Source: Intrasporangium_A sp039812505 (lineage in GTDB: Bacteria; Actinomycetota; Actinomycetes; Actinomycetales; Dermatophilaceae). Taken from it: a DNA stretch of 10,799 nucleotides. Under the pieces are notes generated by a model that made no database searches, was not told where the DNA came from, and worked only from the letters and a program-made list of their open reading frames with translations. Position numbers and translations under genes: made by a program. Positions 1-6,314 of this stretch are shown here, one piece after another (the stretch's first letter is position 1; each line of letters begins with the position of its first letter). The stretch lies in contig NZ_JBDIAQ010000120.1 in the NCBI RefSeq assembly GCF_039812505.1, forward strand, positions 1-10,799, written 5' to 3'.

Positions 1-2
1 CA

Positions 3-62
3 CTCGACCCCAACATAATCCGCGACTACCAGCTCGCCTGTGCAGCCGCCGAAGCCGCGTAA
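3..62 (+). CDS. C-terminal end of an unknown protein, cut by the window edge
   Basis: Reading frame 3 is open from the window edge to a TAA at 60-62 and encodes a tail ending IIRDYQLACAAAEAA. Most third positions are G or C, which fits coding DNA in this genome. TAA is an unusual stop for a very GC-rich chromosome, and the DNA just after it (63-105) is noticeably AT-richer, so this may be the end of a laterally acquired or mobile gene. Twenty residues are too few to assign a family. It could also be a chance open stretch. Confidence 0.25.
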   Translation, partial: LDPNIIRDYQLACAAAEAA

Positions 63-354
63 CCGCGAAAGTCAAATAACCCCTTTAAAGGTCCATTTGC
101 TACGGGCGCGGCCCAACCCAACAAGATCGCAACAGAGACGACCAGCCGACCAGCCGATCCGGGCCGAGGACTGCCGACGTTGCCCAGGCCCGCCGGCGTA
201 GCCGGTCAGCCGCCTCGACGTCGGCTCGGTGCAAGCGGCAGCGACTCCAAAGCCGGCACGCGCCCAGCAGCGGTATCACGTGCCGTCGCGAGGTGTCGCT
301 CGACGGCAGGCCGGGTGACGCCGGACCCGGCGGCGATTCGGCGCGACCAGGTAG
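63..354. other. Stretch without a recognisable gene
   Basis: No reading frame here shows steady GC-rich third positions or a recognisable motif, although long open frames exist on both strands, as expected by chance at this GC content. Visible details are a 10-bp palindrome CCTTTAAAGG at 82-91 in a locally AT-rich patch, and a doubled GACCAGCC near 138-153. It may be decayed coding DNA at the edge of an accessory segment. I see no integrase, transposase or tRNA in it. Confidence 0.35.
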
Positions 355-651
355 GTGCGTTTGCCGTCCGACCCGACCCGGCACACCTCCAACAGCTTCA
401 CCAAGCTCGACGTCGACTCCCGGACTGCTGCCGAGGCCCCGCCATACGAGCACGATCCCGACCAAACGAACGCCACTTTGCGGCTCGGGACGCGCGTTCG
501 GGAGCGCCAGGCCAACACCGGCAGGTTCGCCCGCGAGTTCGCCGCCCAGAACGGGGTCGACATGGACAAGGACGAGACCGCCCACTGGCGCCAGGTCCCG
601 GACCTGGAGGCCGCCGCCACCTTCCGCCGCACCGTGAACCTCAACGGCTGA
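355..651 (+). CDS. Orphan hypothetical protein, 98 aa, possibly a gene remnant
   Basis: A GTG at 355 directly follows an in-frame TAG (352-354), and the frame runs to TGA at 649-651. From about 445 on, nearly every third position is G or C, with ordinary actinobacterial codons; that is the main reason to believe it is, or was, coding. The predicted product is hydrophilic and charged. Its C-terminal half (around FAREFAAQNG, then ETAHWRQVPDLEAAATF) looks helical and soluble, with no signal peptide or membrane segment. I do not recognise a family. The start is weak (only a poor purine run, and the stop lies immediately upstream), so it may be the C-terminal remnant of a longer gene. The minus strand over 276-701 is also open and partly coding-like, so the strand is not certain. 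The following 652-875 holds nothing I recognise. Confidence 0.3.
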   Translation: MRLPSDPTRHTSNSFTKLDVDSRTAAEAPPYEHDPDQTNATLRLGTRVRERQANTGRFAREFAAQNGVDMDKDETAHWRQVPDLEAAATFRRTVNLNG

Positions 652-875
652 CCAGCGCCCTGGAGGACACCGCAGCAACCCCACGGGCTCCCACCCTGCA
701 TGCGAAGGCCAGCGACGATAAGCGGGCCAGCTGGCTGTTAACGTCACTGTCCGTTCCGTTGCTGCTCAAGGGCCGACCCCTCGGGGACGAGGCTCGTGGG
801 AGCGGGCCGCGCACGATGATCGAGCTGGGCAACATGACCGTCGAAGATGTGCCTGCCTGGTCGCCCGTGACGGAC

Positions 876-887
876 TAGCCTGCACCA
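876..887 (+). promoter_or_regulatory. Leaderless promoter (-10) of the Lrp-type gene
   Basis: TAGCCT at 876-881 matches the TANNNT -10 pattern and is followed by exactly six bases (GCACCA) and the ATG at 888. There is no Shine-Dalgarno sequence. With the usual -10 to start-site distance, transcription would begin at or next to the A of ATG. No clear -35 is visible. Confidence 0.6.
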
Positions 888-1340
888 ATGGAAGAACTGG
901 ACCGGCGGCTCGTGAGCCTGTTGCTGGCGGACGGGCGGACCAGCTACACCGACCTCGGCAGGGCGACCGGCCTGTCGACGTCGGCGGTCCACCAGCGAGT
1001 GCGCCGGCTGGAGCAGCGCGGGGTGATCACCGGCTACCGGGCCGTCATCGCCATGGAGCAGGTCGGTCTCCCGCTGACTGCGCTCGTCTCGGTGGCGCCG
1101 TTCGACGCGAGCGCACCGGACGACGTGCCCGAGCGTCTCGAGGACATCCGGGAGATCGAGGACTGCTACTCGGTGGCGGGGGAGGCGAGCTACGTCCTGA
1201 AGGTGCGGGTGGGCGGGCCGGGCGACCTCGAGGACCTGCTCGCCCGGATCAGGTCGGCCGCCAGTGTGTCCACCCGCACGACGGTCGTGCTCTCGACACC
1301 GTGGGAGGGCCGCACCAGCCGGCCCACCGGCGAGGACTGA
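888..1340 (+). CDS. Lrp/AsnC family transcriptional regulator
   Basis: This 150-aa protein has the standard size and plan of Lrp/AsnC regulators. An N-terminal winged helix-turn-helix spans about residues 3-50 (LDRRLVSLLLADGRTSYTDL, then GLSTSAVHQRVRRLEQRGVI), followed by a RAM effector-binding and oligomerisation domain at about 65-140 containing the typical VAGEASYVLKVRV strand. Family members bind DNA as dimers or larger oligomers and respond to amino acids or related small molecules; the ligand cannot be read here. The ATG is supported by the perfectly spaced TANNNT box and by the domain starting at once. The gene is monocistronic: the next gene is convergent and a hairpin overlaps the stop codon. 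Which genes it controls is unknown; no amino-acid transport or metabolic gene lies beside it. Confidence 0.93.
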   Translation: MEELDRRLVSLLLADGRTSYTDLGRATGLSTSAVHQRVRRLEQRGVITGYRAVIAMEQVGLPLTALVSVAPFDASAPDDVPERLEDIREIEDCYSVAGEASYVLKVRVGGPGDLEDLLARIRSAASVSTRTTVVLSTPWEGRTSRPTGED

Positions 1341-1358
1341 GGGGCGCAGCCGCCCCTC
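1339..1358 (+). terminator. Hairpin at the end of the Lrp-type gene
   Basis: GAGGGGCG (1339-1346), loop CAGC, CGCCCCTC (1351-1358): a perfect 8-bp GC-rich stem starting inside the TGA stop codon. No T-run follows, as is common for actinobacterial hairpin terminators. Its loop and right arm also belong to the GCAGCC[G/A]CCCC module repeated further downstream, so it may be part of a repeat element as well as a terminator. Confidence 0.6.
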
Positions 1359-1474
1359 GGCCACGAGAACTGCGTCGGCCACGACAACTGCGCTCGGCGT
1401 GGGTTCTCGTGGGCAGCCGCCCCGAAGCCCACGACAACTGCGCTCGGCGTGGGTTCTCGTGGCGCAGCCACCCC
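1346..1474. repeat. Cluster of short palindromic repeats between convergent genes
   Basis: A 34-bp unit beginning CCACGACAACTGCGCTCGGC and ending GTGGGTTCTCGTGG occurs twice without mismatch, at 1379-1412 and 1429-1462 (50-bp period). A shortened copy of its left half (CCACGAGAACTGCG) is at 1361-1374. The module GCAGCC[G/A]CCCC occurs at 1346, 1413 and 1464. The unit has partly self-complementary ends (CCACGA...TCGTGG). Between the two full copies, TCGTGGGC (1407-1414) pairs with GCCCACGA (1427-1434), and the stem extends as GTT/AAC past one mismatch. A further small hairpin is GTGGC-GCA-GCCAC at 1459-1471. It resembles a REP-like intergenic element and could also stop transcription from both sides. 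It is not a CRISPR: only two full units and no consistent spacers. Confidence 0.75.
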
Positions 1475-1497
1475 CCCGGACCACCCGAGGGCTTCCG

Positions 1498-2745
1498 TCA
1501 GGAGGCGACCTGCCCCGCGCCGCGGGCGGCCCGCTGCCGGTGCCGGACCGCGGCCGACGCCCGCAGCTCCCAGCCCCACAGCAGCACCGCCGCCAGGGTG
1601 AACAGCCCGGCGACGACGCCGAGGACCAGCAGCGACCCGCTGACCAGTGGCGAGACGACACCGGCCACCACGGCGTTGATGATCGTGGTCAGGAAGGCCT
1701 GGTACGACGAGACCGACCCACGAGCCTCGGGCCGCAGGTCGAGCAGCTCGATGGTGAGGATCGGCAGGGCCAGCGACACCCCGAACGCGGCCGCCGCGGC
1801 CGGCGCGATCGTCCAGGGCAGCCCGGCCACCCCACCCGCCACGTGGTAGACGATGCCGAACACCGCACCCGCCACGGCGACCCCGAAGCCGACCACCACC
1901 ACCAGGGCCGGATGCGCCCGGCCGGCCAGGCGCCCGGCCAGGAACGAGCCGACCATCATGAACGCGACGAGCGGGATGAACAGCACCCCGAAGTCCTGCG
2001 CCCCGAGGCCGAGGTGGTCGTTGACGATGGCCGGCGCCGAGGAGATATAGAGGAACAGCGCGGCGAAGTTGAAAGAGATCGCGCCGGACAGGCGCTGCAC
2101 CCCGGCATGCCGGGCAGTGCGCCCGAGCCCGCGCAGCAGCGGTCCCGGCCGGAAGGGCAGCCGCCGCTGCGGCGGGTGGGTCTCGGGCAGGAACAGGCCG
2201 GCCAGAGCGACTAGCAGGACGCCGTAGCCGGCCAGCACCCAGAAGATCGTCTGCCAGCTGCCCACCCCCAGGATCCAGCCACCGACGATCGGGGCGATGG
2301 CCGGGGCGACCGCGAAGACCATCGACACGTTGCTCATGAACCGCTGGGCCTCGGAGCCGTCGTAGAGGTCCCGGATGGCGGTGCGGGCCACGATCATCCC
2401 GGCCCCGGCCACCAGACCCTGCAGGCCTCGGGCGGCCAGCAGCATCCCCATGCTGGTCGAGACGGCGCACAGCACGCTCGTGGCGGCGTAGAGCGCGCAC
2501 CCGGCCAGGATGACCGGCTTGCGGCCCACCGCATCTGACACGGAGCCGTGGAACAGGCTCATCACGGCGAATGCGACCATGTAGACGCTCACCGTCTGCT
2601 GCATCGCGAGCTTGTCGACGTGCAGGTCGGCGGCCATCGACTCGAAGGCGGGGAAGATCGTGTCGATGGTGAACGGCCCGACCATCGTCAGCGCCGCCAG
2701 CACCACGATCAGCAGGGTGCGCGAACGCCTCGCCGGGCCTCTCAT
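1498..2745 (-). CDS. Bcr/CflA-type MFS multidrug exporter
   Basis: A 415-aa protein with 12 predicted membrane helices, the usual size for the DHA1 drug:proton antiporters of the Bcr/CflA group. The cytoplasmic loop motif A appears as DAVGRKP (residues 71-77). The helix-4 region RGLQGLVAGAGMIVARTAIR followed by DLYDG (106-130) is typical of Bcr/CflA proteins. Such proteins expel drugs such as bicyclomycin or chloramphenicol, or other small molecules such as cysteine, using the proton gradient; the substrate cannot be told from sequence. It is the last gene of the tetR-ybaK-MFS operon. The ATG at 2745-2743 shares one base with the ybaK stop; a GTG just before it (2748-2746) would give a 4-nt overlap and one more residue. 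No good ribosome site is seen, so translation is probably coupled. Confidence 0.92.
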   Translation of the reverse strand: MRGPARRSRTLLIVVLAALTMVGPFTIDTIFPAFESMAADLHVDKLAMQQTVSVYMVAFAVMSLFHGSVSDAVGRKPVILAGCALYAATSVLCAVSTSMGMLLAARGLQGLVAGAGMIVARTAIRDLYDGSEAQRFMSNVSMVFAVAPAIAPIVGGWILGVGSWQTIFWVLAGYGVLLVALAGLFLPETHPPQRRLPFRPGPLLRGLGRTARHAGVQRLSGAISFNFAALFLYISSAPAIVNDHLGLGAQDFGVLFIPLVAFMMVGSFLAGRLAGRAHPALVVVVGFGVAVAGAVFGIVYHVAGGVAGLPWTIAPAAAAAFGVSLALPILTIELLDLRPEARGSVSSYQAFLTTIINAVVAGVVSPLVSGSLLVLGVVAGLFTLAAVLLWGWELRASAAVRHRQRAARGAGQVAS

Positions 2746-3242
2746 CACGGCCGCCCGATCGGTGCCGTCACGGCGCCGGTGACCCGGACCAGGTCGAGCG
2801 GGGCGAGCTCGACGTCGAAGCCGCGCCGGCCACCGGATACGAAGATCGTCGGGAACTGCTCGGCCGAGCGGTCCAGCACGGTGGGCAGCGCCCGCTTCTG
2901 CCCGACCGGCGAGATGCCCCCGACGACGTAGCCGGTGCTGCGCTCCGCCGCGGCCGGCGCTGCCATCGTGGCGCTCTTGGCACCCAGCGCGCCGGCGATC
3001 GCCTTCAGGTCGAGCCGGCCGTCGACCGGCACGATCCCGACCGCCAGCCCGCCGCCCGTGTCGACGAGCAGGGTCTTGAAGACGCGCTCGGGTGGCAGGC
3101 CGAGCAGCCGGGCCGCCTCGAGACCGAAGCCGTCCGCCGCCGGGTCATGCTGGTAGGTGTGCCGGGTGTAGGGCACCCCGGCCCGGTCGAGCGCTAGGGT
3201 CGCCTGGGTCGTCGGCCCGGCACCACCCCTGCCGCGGCTCAC
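2745..3242 (-). CDS. ybaK: YbaK/EbsC-type Cys-tRNA(Pro) deacylase
   Basis: The 165-aa product matches the YbaK/aminoacyl-tRNA editing domain over almost its whole length. These enzymes hydrolyse Cys-tRNA(Pro) formed by prolyl-tRNA synthetase errors and act in trans. Visible family marks are GVPYTRHTYQHD near the N-terminus, ERVFKTLLVD with the conserved lysine at about residue 56, a central GIVPVDGRLDLKAIAGALGA segment, and GGISPVGQKRALPTVLD near the end. The only sensible start is the GTG at 3242-3240, which overlaps the tetR stop as GTGA; the open frame extends 107 codons further upstream, but that lies inside tetR. Its stop overlaps the start of the exporter gene. A tRNA-editing gene between a TetR regulator and a drug exporter is unexpected, but the coupling argues for one transcript. 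Confidence 0.9.
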   Translation of the reverse strand: MSRGRGGAGPTTQATLALDRAGVPYTRHTYQHDPAADGFGLEAARLLGLPPERVFKTLLVDTGGGLAVGIVPVDGRLDLKAIAGALGAKSATMAAPAAAERSTGYVVGGISPVGQKRALPTVLDRSAEQFPTIFVSGGRRGFDVELAPLDLVRVTGAVTAPIGRP

Positions 3243-3859
3243 CGCCGACCCGTGCCGACCGACCCGATGCCGTCCCAGATCGTGGTCATCACCAGGTCGG
3301 TGGCGTCGTCGGCGCTCAGCCCGGGGGTCACCACGCGGGAGACGGCCAGCCGCTCGCAGCCGCCGACGAGGATCTCGGCCATGCCCGTCATCCGGGCCGG
3401 GGGCAGCCCGGCGAAGGCGGGCAGCCCGCGCAGCCCCTCCGCGAAGGCCTTGGCGGTCTGCTGGCGGATCCGCTCGACCGAGTCGGCGGCGGGGCCGACG
3501 AGGGCGCCCTCGGTGCGCAGCAGCGCGAAGGCCTGCTCGTGCTCGTCGATGAAGTCGAACCAAGCGTGGATCACCGCGCGGATCCGCTCGCGCACCGGCA
3601 GCTGGGGGTGCTCCAGCCAGGCCTCGATGATCAGGCCGAGCAGCTGGCGCCGGCCCTTCTCGATCGTCGCGGCCAGCAGGCCCTCCTTGGAGCCGAAGTA
3701 GTCGTAGATGAGCGGCTTGGTCACGCCGACGCGCTCGGCGATGTCGTCCATGGTGGCGGCCTGGATGCCACGCTCGACGAACACCTGCTCGGCCACCTCC
3801 AGCATCTGCGCCTCGCGCTCGGCGCGCGGGACGCGGGTGCGGTGTGCTGTGTCGGCCAC
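3239..3859 (-). CDS. TetR family transcriptional regulator
   Basis: A 206-aa protein with the TetR layout. A helix-turn-helix domain lies at about residues 14-60 (QMLEVAEQVFVERGIQAATM, then DDIAERVGVTKPLIYDYFGS), with the typical YDYFGSKEGLL end, followed by a long, mostly helical ligand-binding domain. It probably represses its own operon, which continues through the YbaK protein to the Bcr/CflA exporter, and is released by a compound the exporter removes; this follows from family behaviour and gene order only. The GTG start at 3859-3857 is supported by a TANNNT box exactly six bases upstream. The stop overlaps the next gene by four bases (GTGA). lnt is transcribed divergently from 3970 across a short shared promoter region. 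Confidence 0.93.
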   Translation of the reverse strand: MADTAHRTRVPRAEREAQMLEVAEQVFVERGIQAATMDDIAERVGVTKPLIYDYFGSKEGLLAATIEKGRRQLLGLIIEAWLEHPQLPVRERIRAVIHAWFDFIDEHEQAFALLRTEGALVGPAADSVERIRQQTAKAFAEGLRGLPAFAGLPPARMTGMAEILVGGCERLAVSRVVTPGLSADDATDLVMTTIWDGIGSVGTGRR

Positions 3860-3865
3860 ACGGGG

Positions 3866-3871
3866 AGTCTA
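3866..3871 (-). promoter_or_regulatory. Leaderless promoter (-10) of the tetR operon
   Basis: On the minus strand TAGACT (3871-3866) is followed by CCCCGT and the GTG start at 3859: TANNNT, six bases, start codon. No Shine-Dalgarno is present. The position expected for a -35 falls inside the inverted repeat at 3884-3900, as expected for a repressor site. Confidence 0.6.
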
Positions 3872-3880
3872 GGGCCCCGT

Positions 3881-3910
3881 CCGGTCGCCCCGCGGGCGAC
3901 GTCCGACCGG
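3881..3910. promoter_or_regulatory. Candidate TetR operator in the tetR-lnt divergent region
   Basis: GTCGCCC (3884-3890), CGC, GGGCGAC (3894-3900) is a perfect 7-bp inverted repeat. It overlaps a second one, CCGGTCG (3881-3887) with CGACCGG (3904-3910). It lies over the expected -35 of the tetR promoter and about 60 bp upstream of the lnt -10. Size, symmetry and position fit autorepression by the adjacent TetR protein; binding itself is an inference. Confidence 0.45.
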
Positions 3911-3957
3911 CAAGAACGGGCGGTGGCGCCGATGCGCTCGTTCGGAGGTGGGCGGCA

Positions 3958-3969
3958 TACGGTTTGCTG
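3958..3969 (+). promoter_or_regulatory. Leaderless promoter (-10) of lnt
   Basis: TACGGT (3958-3963) followed by TTGCTG and GTG at 3970 repeats the TANNNT-six bases-start layout. An SD-like GGAGG at 3944-3948 is too far (21 nt) from this GTG, and still far from the in-frame TTG at 3964, to be a convincing ribosome site. No strong -35 is visible. Confidence 0.5.
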
Positions 3970-5550
3970 GTGCGTCCGCTGCTCGCCCTCCTCTCGGGGG
4001 GACTGCTGTGCCTCGCCTTCCCGACGTTCGACGTCTGGGTCGCCGCCCCGGTGGCGCTGGCGCTGCTGGCCCTGGCGCTGACCGGGGCGCGGGCCCGCGC
4101 CGGGTTCGGCCTCGGGCTGCTGGCCGGGCTCGCGTTCTTCGTGCCGACCCTGCAGTGGTCGGGGATCTACGTGGGTGACCTGCCCTGGCTGGCGCTGGCG
4201 ACGCTGCAGGCGCTCTTCTTCGCGCTGGCCGGCCTCGGCTACGCGTGGCTGACCCGCGCCGGCCGGGTCCGCCCGGTCGTCTTCGCGCTCGTCTGGGTCG
4301 TCGCGGAGGGGCTGCGCGCCCGCGCCCCGTACGGCGGCTTCCCGTGGCTCAAGCTGGCCTTCGGGCAGGCCGATGCACCGTTCGGGCGGCTCGTCGCGCT
4401 GGGTGGGCCACCGTTCGTGGCGTTCGTGATCGCCCTGTCCGCCGGGTTGCTCGCGCTCGCGGTGCACGCCGTCACCTCCCGCCGCGGTGGTATGCCGCTC
4501 ACCCGGGTCGTGCTCGCGCCCCTCCTCGCCGTCGGGCTGGGTGCCGCCGGCCTGCTCGTCCCGCTGCCGACGGACGGGCCGACCGCCCAGTTCCTCGGCG
4601 TGCAGGGCAACGTGCCACGTCCGGGCCTCGACTTCAACGCCGAGCGGCGGATGGTGCTGGACAACCACGTGCGCGCCACCTACCAGGCGCTGCAGGACGT
4701 CGCGGCCGGGCGGGCGCCGCACCCCGACCTGATCGTCTGGCCCGAGAACGCCTCGGACATCGACCCGCTGCGCAACGCGGACGCCAAGGCCGAGATCCTC
4801 GCGACCGTGCAGGCCGCCCAGGCTCCGCTGATCCTCGGGGGCCTGCTCGAGGAACCCCCCGGCCATGTGTCGAACGTCTCACTGCTGTTCGAGCCGGGCA
4901 AGGGCAACACGGACCGCTACGTCAAGCGCCACCCGGTGCCCTTCGCGGAGTACATCCCCGACCGGGCCTTCTTCCGGATCCTCAGCAAGGAGGTCGACCT
5001 GGTCGCGCGCGACTTCGTCGCCGGTGACAAGGTCGGGCTGTTCACGATCCACCCGAGCGACGCGCCCGAGATCCGGGCGGGGCTGGCCATCTGCTTCGAG
5101 GTCGCCTACGACGACATCATGCTCGACGCCGTGCGCGCCGGTGCCAACGTGCTGGTGGTGCAGACGAACAACGCGACCTTCGGGTTCACCGCCGAGTCCC
5201 CGCAGCAGCTGGCGATCAGCCGGATCCGGGCCATGGAGTTCGGCCGATCCGTCGTGCACGTCTCGACGGTCGGGCAGAGCGCCCTGATCACCCCGGACGG
5301 AACCGCGCACCAGGTCACGTCGTTGTTCACGCAGGCGGTCGTGCGCGGCGCCCTGCCGCTGCGCACGCAGACCACGCTCGCCACCCGGGTCGGGCAGGTG
5401 CCCGAGTGGGTCGCGGCGGGTGCGCTGCTGCTGGTCGTGGTTGGATCGTTCGTGCAGGGCCGACGCCGCCCGCACGGCACGGACGGGACGAGCGCGACGT
5501 CGGTGACCAGGACAGGCACGAAGGACGGGGATGGCGACGACGAATCGTGA
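3970..5550 (+). CDS. lnt: Apolipoprotein N-acyltransferase
   Basis: A 526-aa membrane enzyme that adds the third acyl chain to the N-terminal cysteine of lipoproteins on the outer face of the cytoplasmic membrane. The N-terminal part (to about residue 195) has several membrane helices and the conserved YGGFPWLKLAFGQ segment. A nitrilase-like catalytic domain follows, then a last helix at about 480-497. The Glu-Lys-Cys triad can be placed: E259 in VWPEN, K319 in YVKRHPVPF, C375 in AICFE. The GTG at 3970 is chosen because it begins the first hydrophobic segment and sits six bases after a TANNNT box; the frame is open back to 3844, but that would run into the divergent tetR gene. Ppm synthase follows with a 20-nt overlap. 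In Mycobacterium tuberculosis the two activities are fused in one Ppm1 protein; here they are separate. Confidence 0.93.
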   Translation: MRPLLALLSGGLLCLAFPTFDVWVAAPVALALLALALTGARARAGFGLGLLAGLAFFVPTLQWSGIYVGDLPWLALATLQALFFALAGLGYAWLTRAGRVRPVVFALVWVVAEGLRARAPYGGFPWLKLAFGQADAPFGRLVALGGPPFVAFVIALSAGLLALAVHAVTSRRGGMPLTRVVLAPLLAVGLGAAGLLVPLPTDGPTAQFLGVQGNVPRPGLDFNAERRMVLDNHVRATYQALQDVAAGRAPHPDLIVWPENASDIDPLRNADAKAEILATVQAAQAPLILGGLLEEPPGHVSNVSLLFEPGKGNTDRYVKRHPVPFAEYIPDRAFFRILSKEVDLVARDFVAGDKVGLFTIHPSDAPEIRAGLAICFEVAYDDIMLDAVRAGANVLVVQTNNATFGFTAESPQQLAISRIRAMEFGRSVVHVSTVGQSALITPDGTAHQVTSLFTQAVVRGALPLRTQTTLATRVGQVPEWVAAGALLLVVVGSFVQGRRRPHGTDGTSATSVTRTGTKDGDGDDES

Positions 5551-6310
5551 GCCGGTGACACGGGTCGCCGTGCTCATCCCGACGTACAACGAGCGCGAGA
5601 GCCTACCCGGCGTGGTCGCCCGGGTCCGGGCGGCCGTGGCGAGCGCCGACGTGCTGGTCCTCGACGACAACTCGCCGGACGGCACCGGGCGGCTCGCCGA
5701 CGAGCTGGCCGCCGCCGACCCCCAGGTGCACGTCCTGCACCGTCCCGGCAAGGCGGGGCTGGGGCGTGCCTACCTCGCCGGTTTCGACTGGGCCCTGTCG
5801 GCCGGCTACGACGCCGTCGTGGAGATGGACGCCGACGGGTCGCACCAGCCCGAGCAGCTGCCGGCGCTGCTGGCCGCGCTCGCGGACGCCGACCTCGTGA
5901 TCGGGTCGCGGTGGATCCGCGGGGGAGCGGTGCGCAACTGGCCGGTGCGGCGCAAGGTCCTGTCCGTCGGTGCGAACGTCTACACGAAGGTCCTGCTCGG
6001 CATGCACGTCAACGACGCGACCGCCGGCTACCGGGCCTACCGCAGCTCGGCCCTGCGCGTGATCGGGCTGGACAGCGTCGAGTCGCAGGGCTACTGCTTC
6101 CAGGTCGACCTCACCGTCCGGGCCGTGCGGGCCGGGCTGCGCGTGGTCGAGGTGCCGATCACCTTCGTCGAGCGCGAGGTCGGCGCCTCCAAGATGGGCG
6201 GCGACGTCATCCGCGAGGCGCTCACCAACGTCACCACGTGGGGGGTCCGGCACCGGGCCCGGCAGGCCCGCGACCTCGTTCGCTCGGTCCGGGATCGGAA
6301 GCGGACGTGA
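5531..6310 (+). CDS. ppm1: Polyprenol monophosphomannose synthase (GT2)
   Basis: A 259-aa soluble GT2 glycosyltransferase of the dolichol-phosphate-mannose synthase type. It transfers mannose from GDP-mannose to polyprenyl phosphate, giving the lipid-linked donor used outside the membrane for protein O-mannosylation and lipoglycan growth. Family marks are LIPTYNERESL (15-25), VLDDNSPDGTG (43-53), the metal-binding DAD at 100-102 (EMDADGSHQ), GSRWIRGG, and the late NDATAGYRAYR and FVEREVGASKM segments. There is no C-terminal membrane domain, so it probably works with the neighbouring Lnt or another membrane protein, as the two domains of M. tuberculosis Ppm1 do. The ATG at 5531 has AGGA at 5522-5525 and overlaps the end of lnt, which suggests coupled translation. 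fxsA follows after four bases. Confidence 0.94.
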   Translation: MATTNREPVTRVAVLIPTYNERESLPGVVARVRAAVASADVLVLDDNSPDGTGRLADELAAADPQVHVLHRPGKAGLGRAYLAGFDWALSAGYDAVVEMDADGSHQPEQLPALLAALADADLVIGSRWIRGGAVRNWPVRRKVLSVGANVYTKVLLGMHVNDATAGYRAYRSSALRVIGLDSVESQGYCFQVDLTVRAVRAGLRVVEVPITFVEREVGASKMGGDVIREALTNVTTWGVRHRARQARDLVRSVRDRKRT

Positions 6311-6314
6311 GCAG

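Noticed and set aside
779..792. Small hairpin CCTCG-GGGA-CGAGG upstream of the Lrp gene
   Set aside because: A 5-bp stem is expected often by chance at this GC content and has no link to a gene end.
1379..1462. Possible CRISPR array
   Set aside because: Only two full repeats, internal partial copies, one 16-nt gap and no cas genes; it is a palindromic intergenic repeat.
744..2500. Long minus-strand frames over the Lrp gene and the exporter (744-1661 and 1190-2500), and plus-strand 1264-2214
   Set aside because: Arg/Pro/Gly-rich composition with no motifs; they are shadows of the Lrp and Bcr/CflA genes, and part of their sequence comes from the repeat cluster.
3243..3563. N-terminal extension of the YbaK protein up to 3563
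   Set aside because: It runs inside tetR with Arg/Ala-rich sequence. The family domain starts after the GTG at 3242, which overlaps the tetR stop.
3844..3969. lnt starting at the ATG 3844
   Set aside because: It would overlap the divergent tetR gene and its promoter, and adds a hydrophilic leader unlike Lnt. The GTG at 3970 fits the leaderless pattern and the membrane start.
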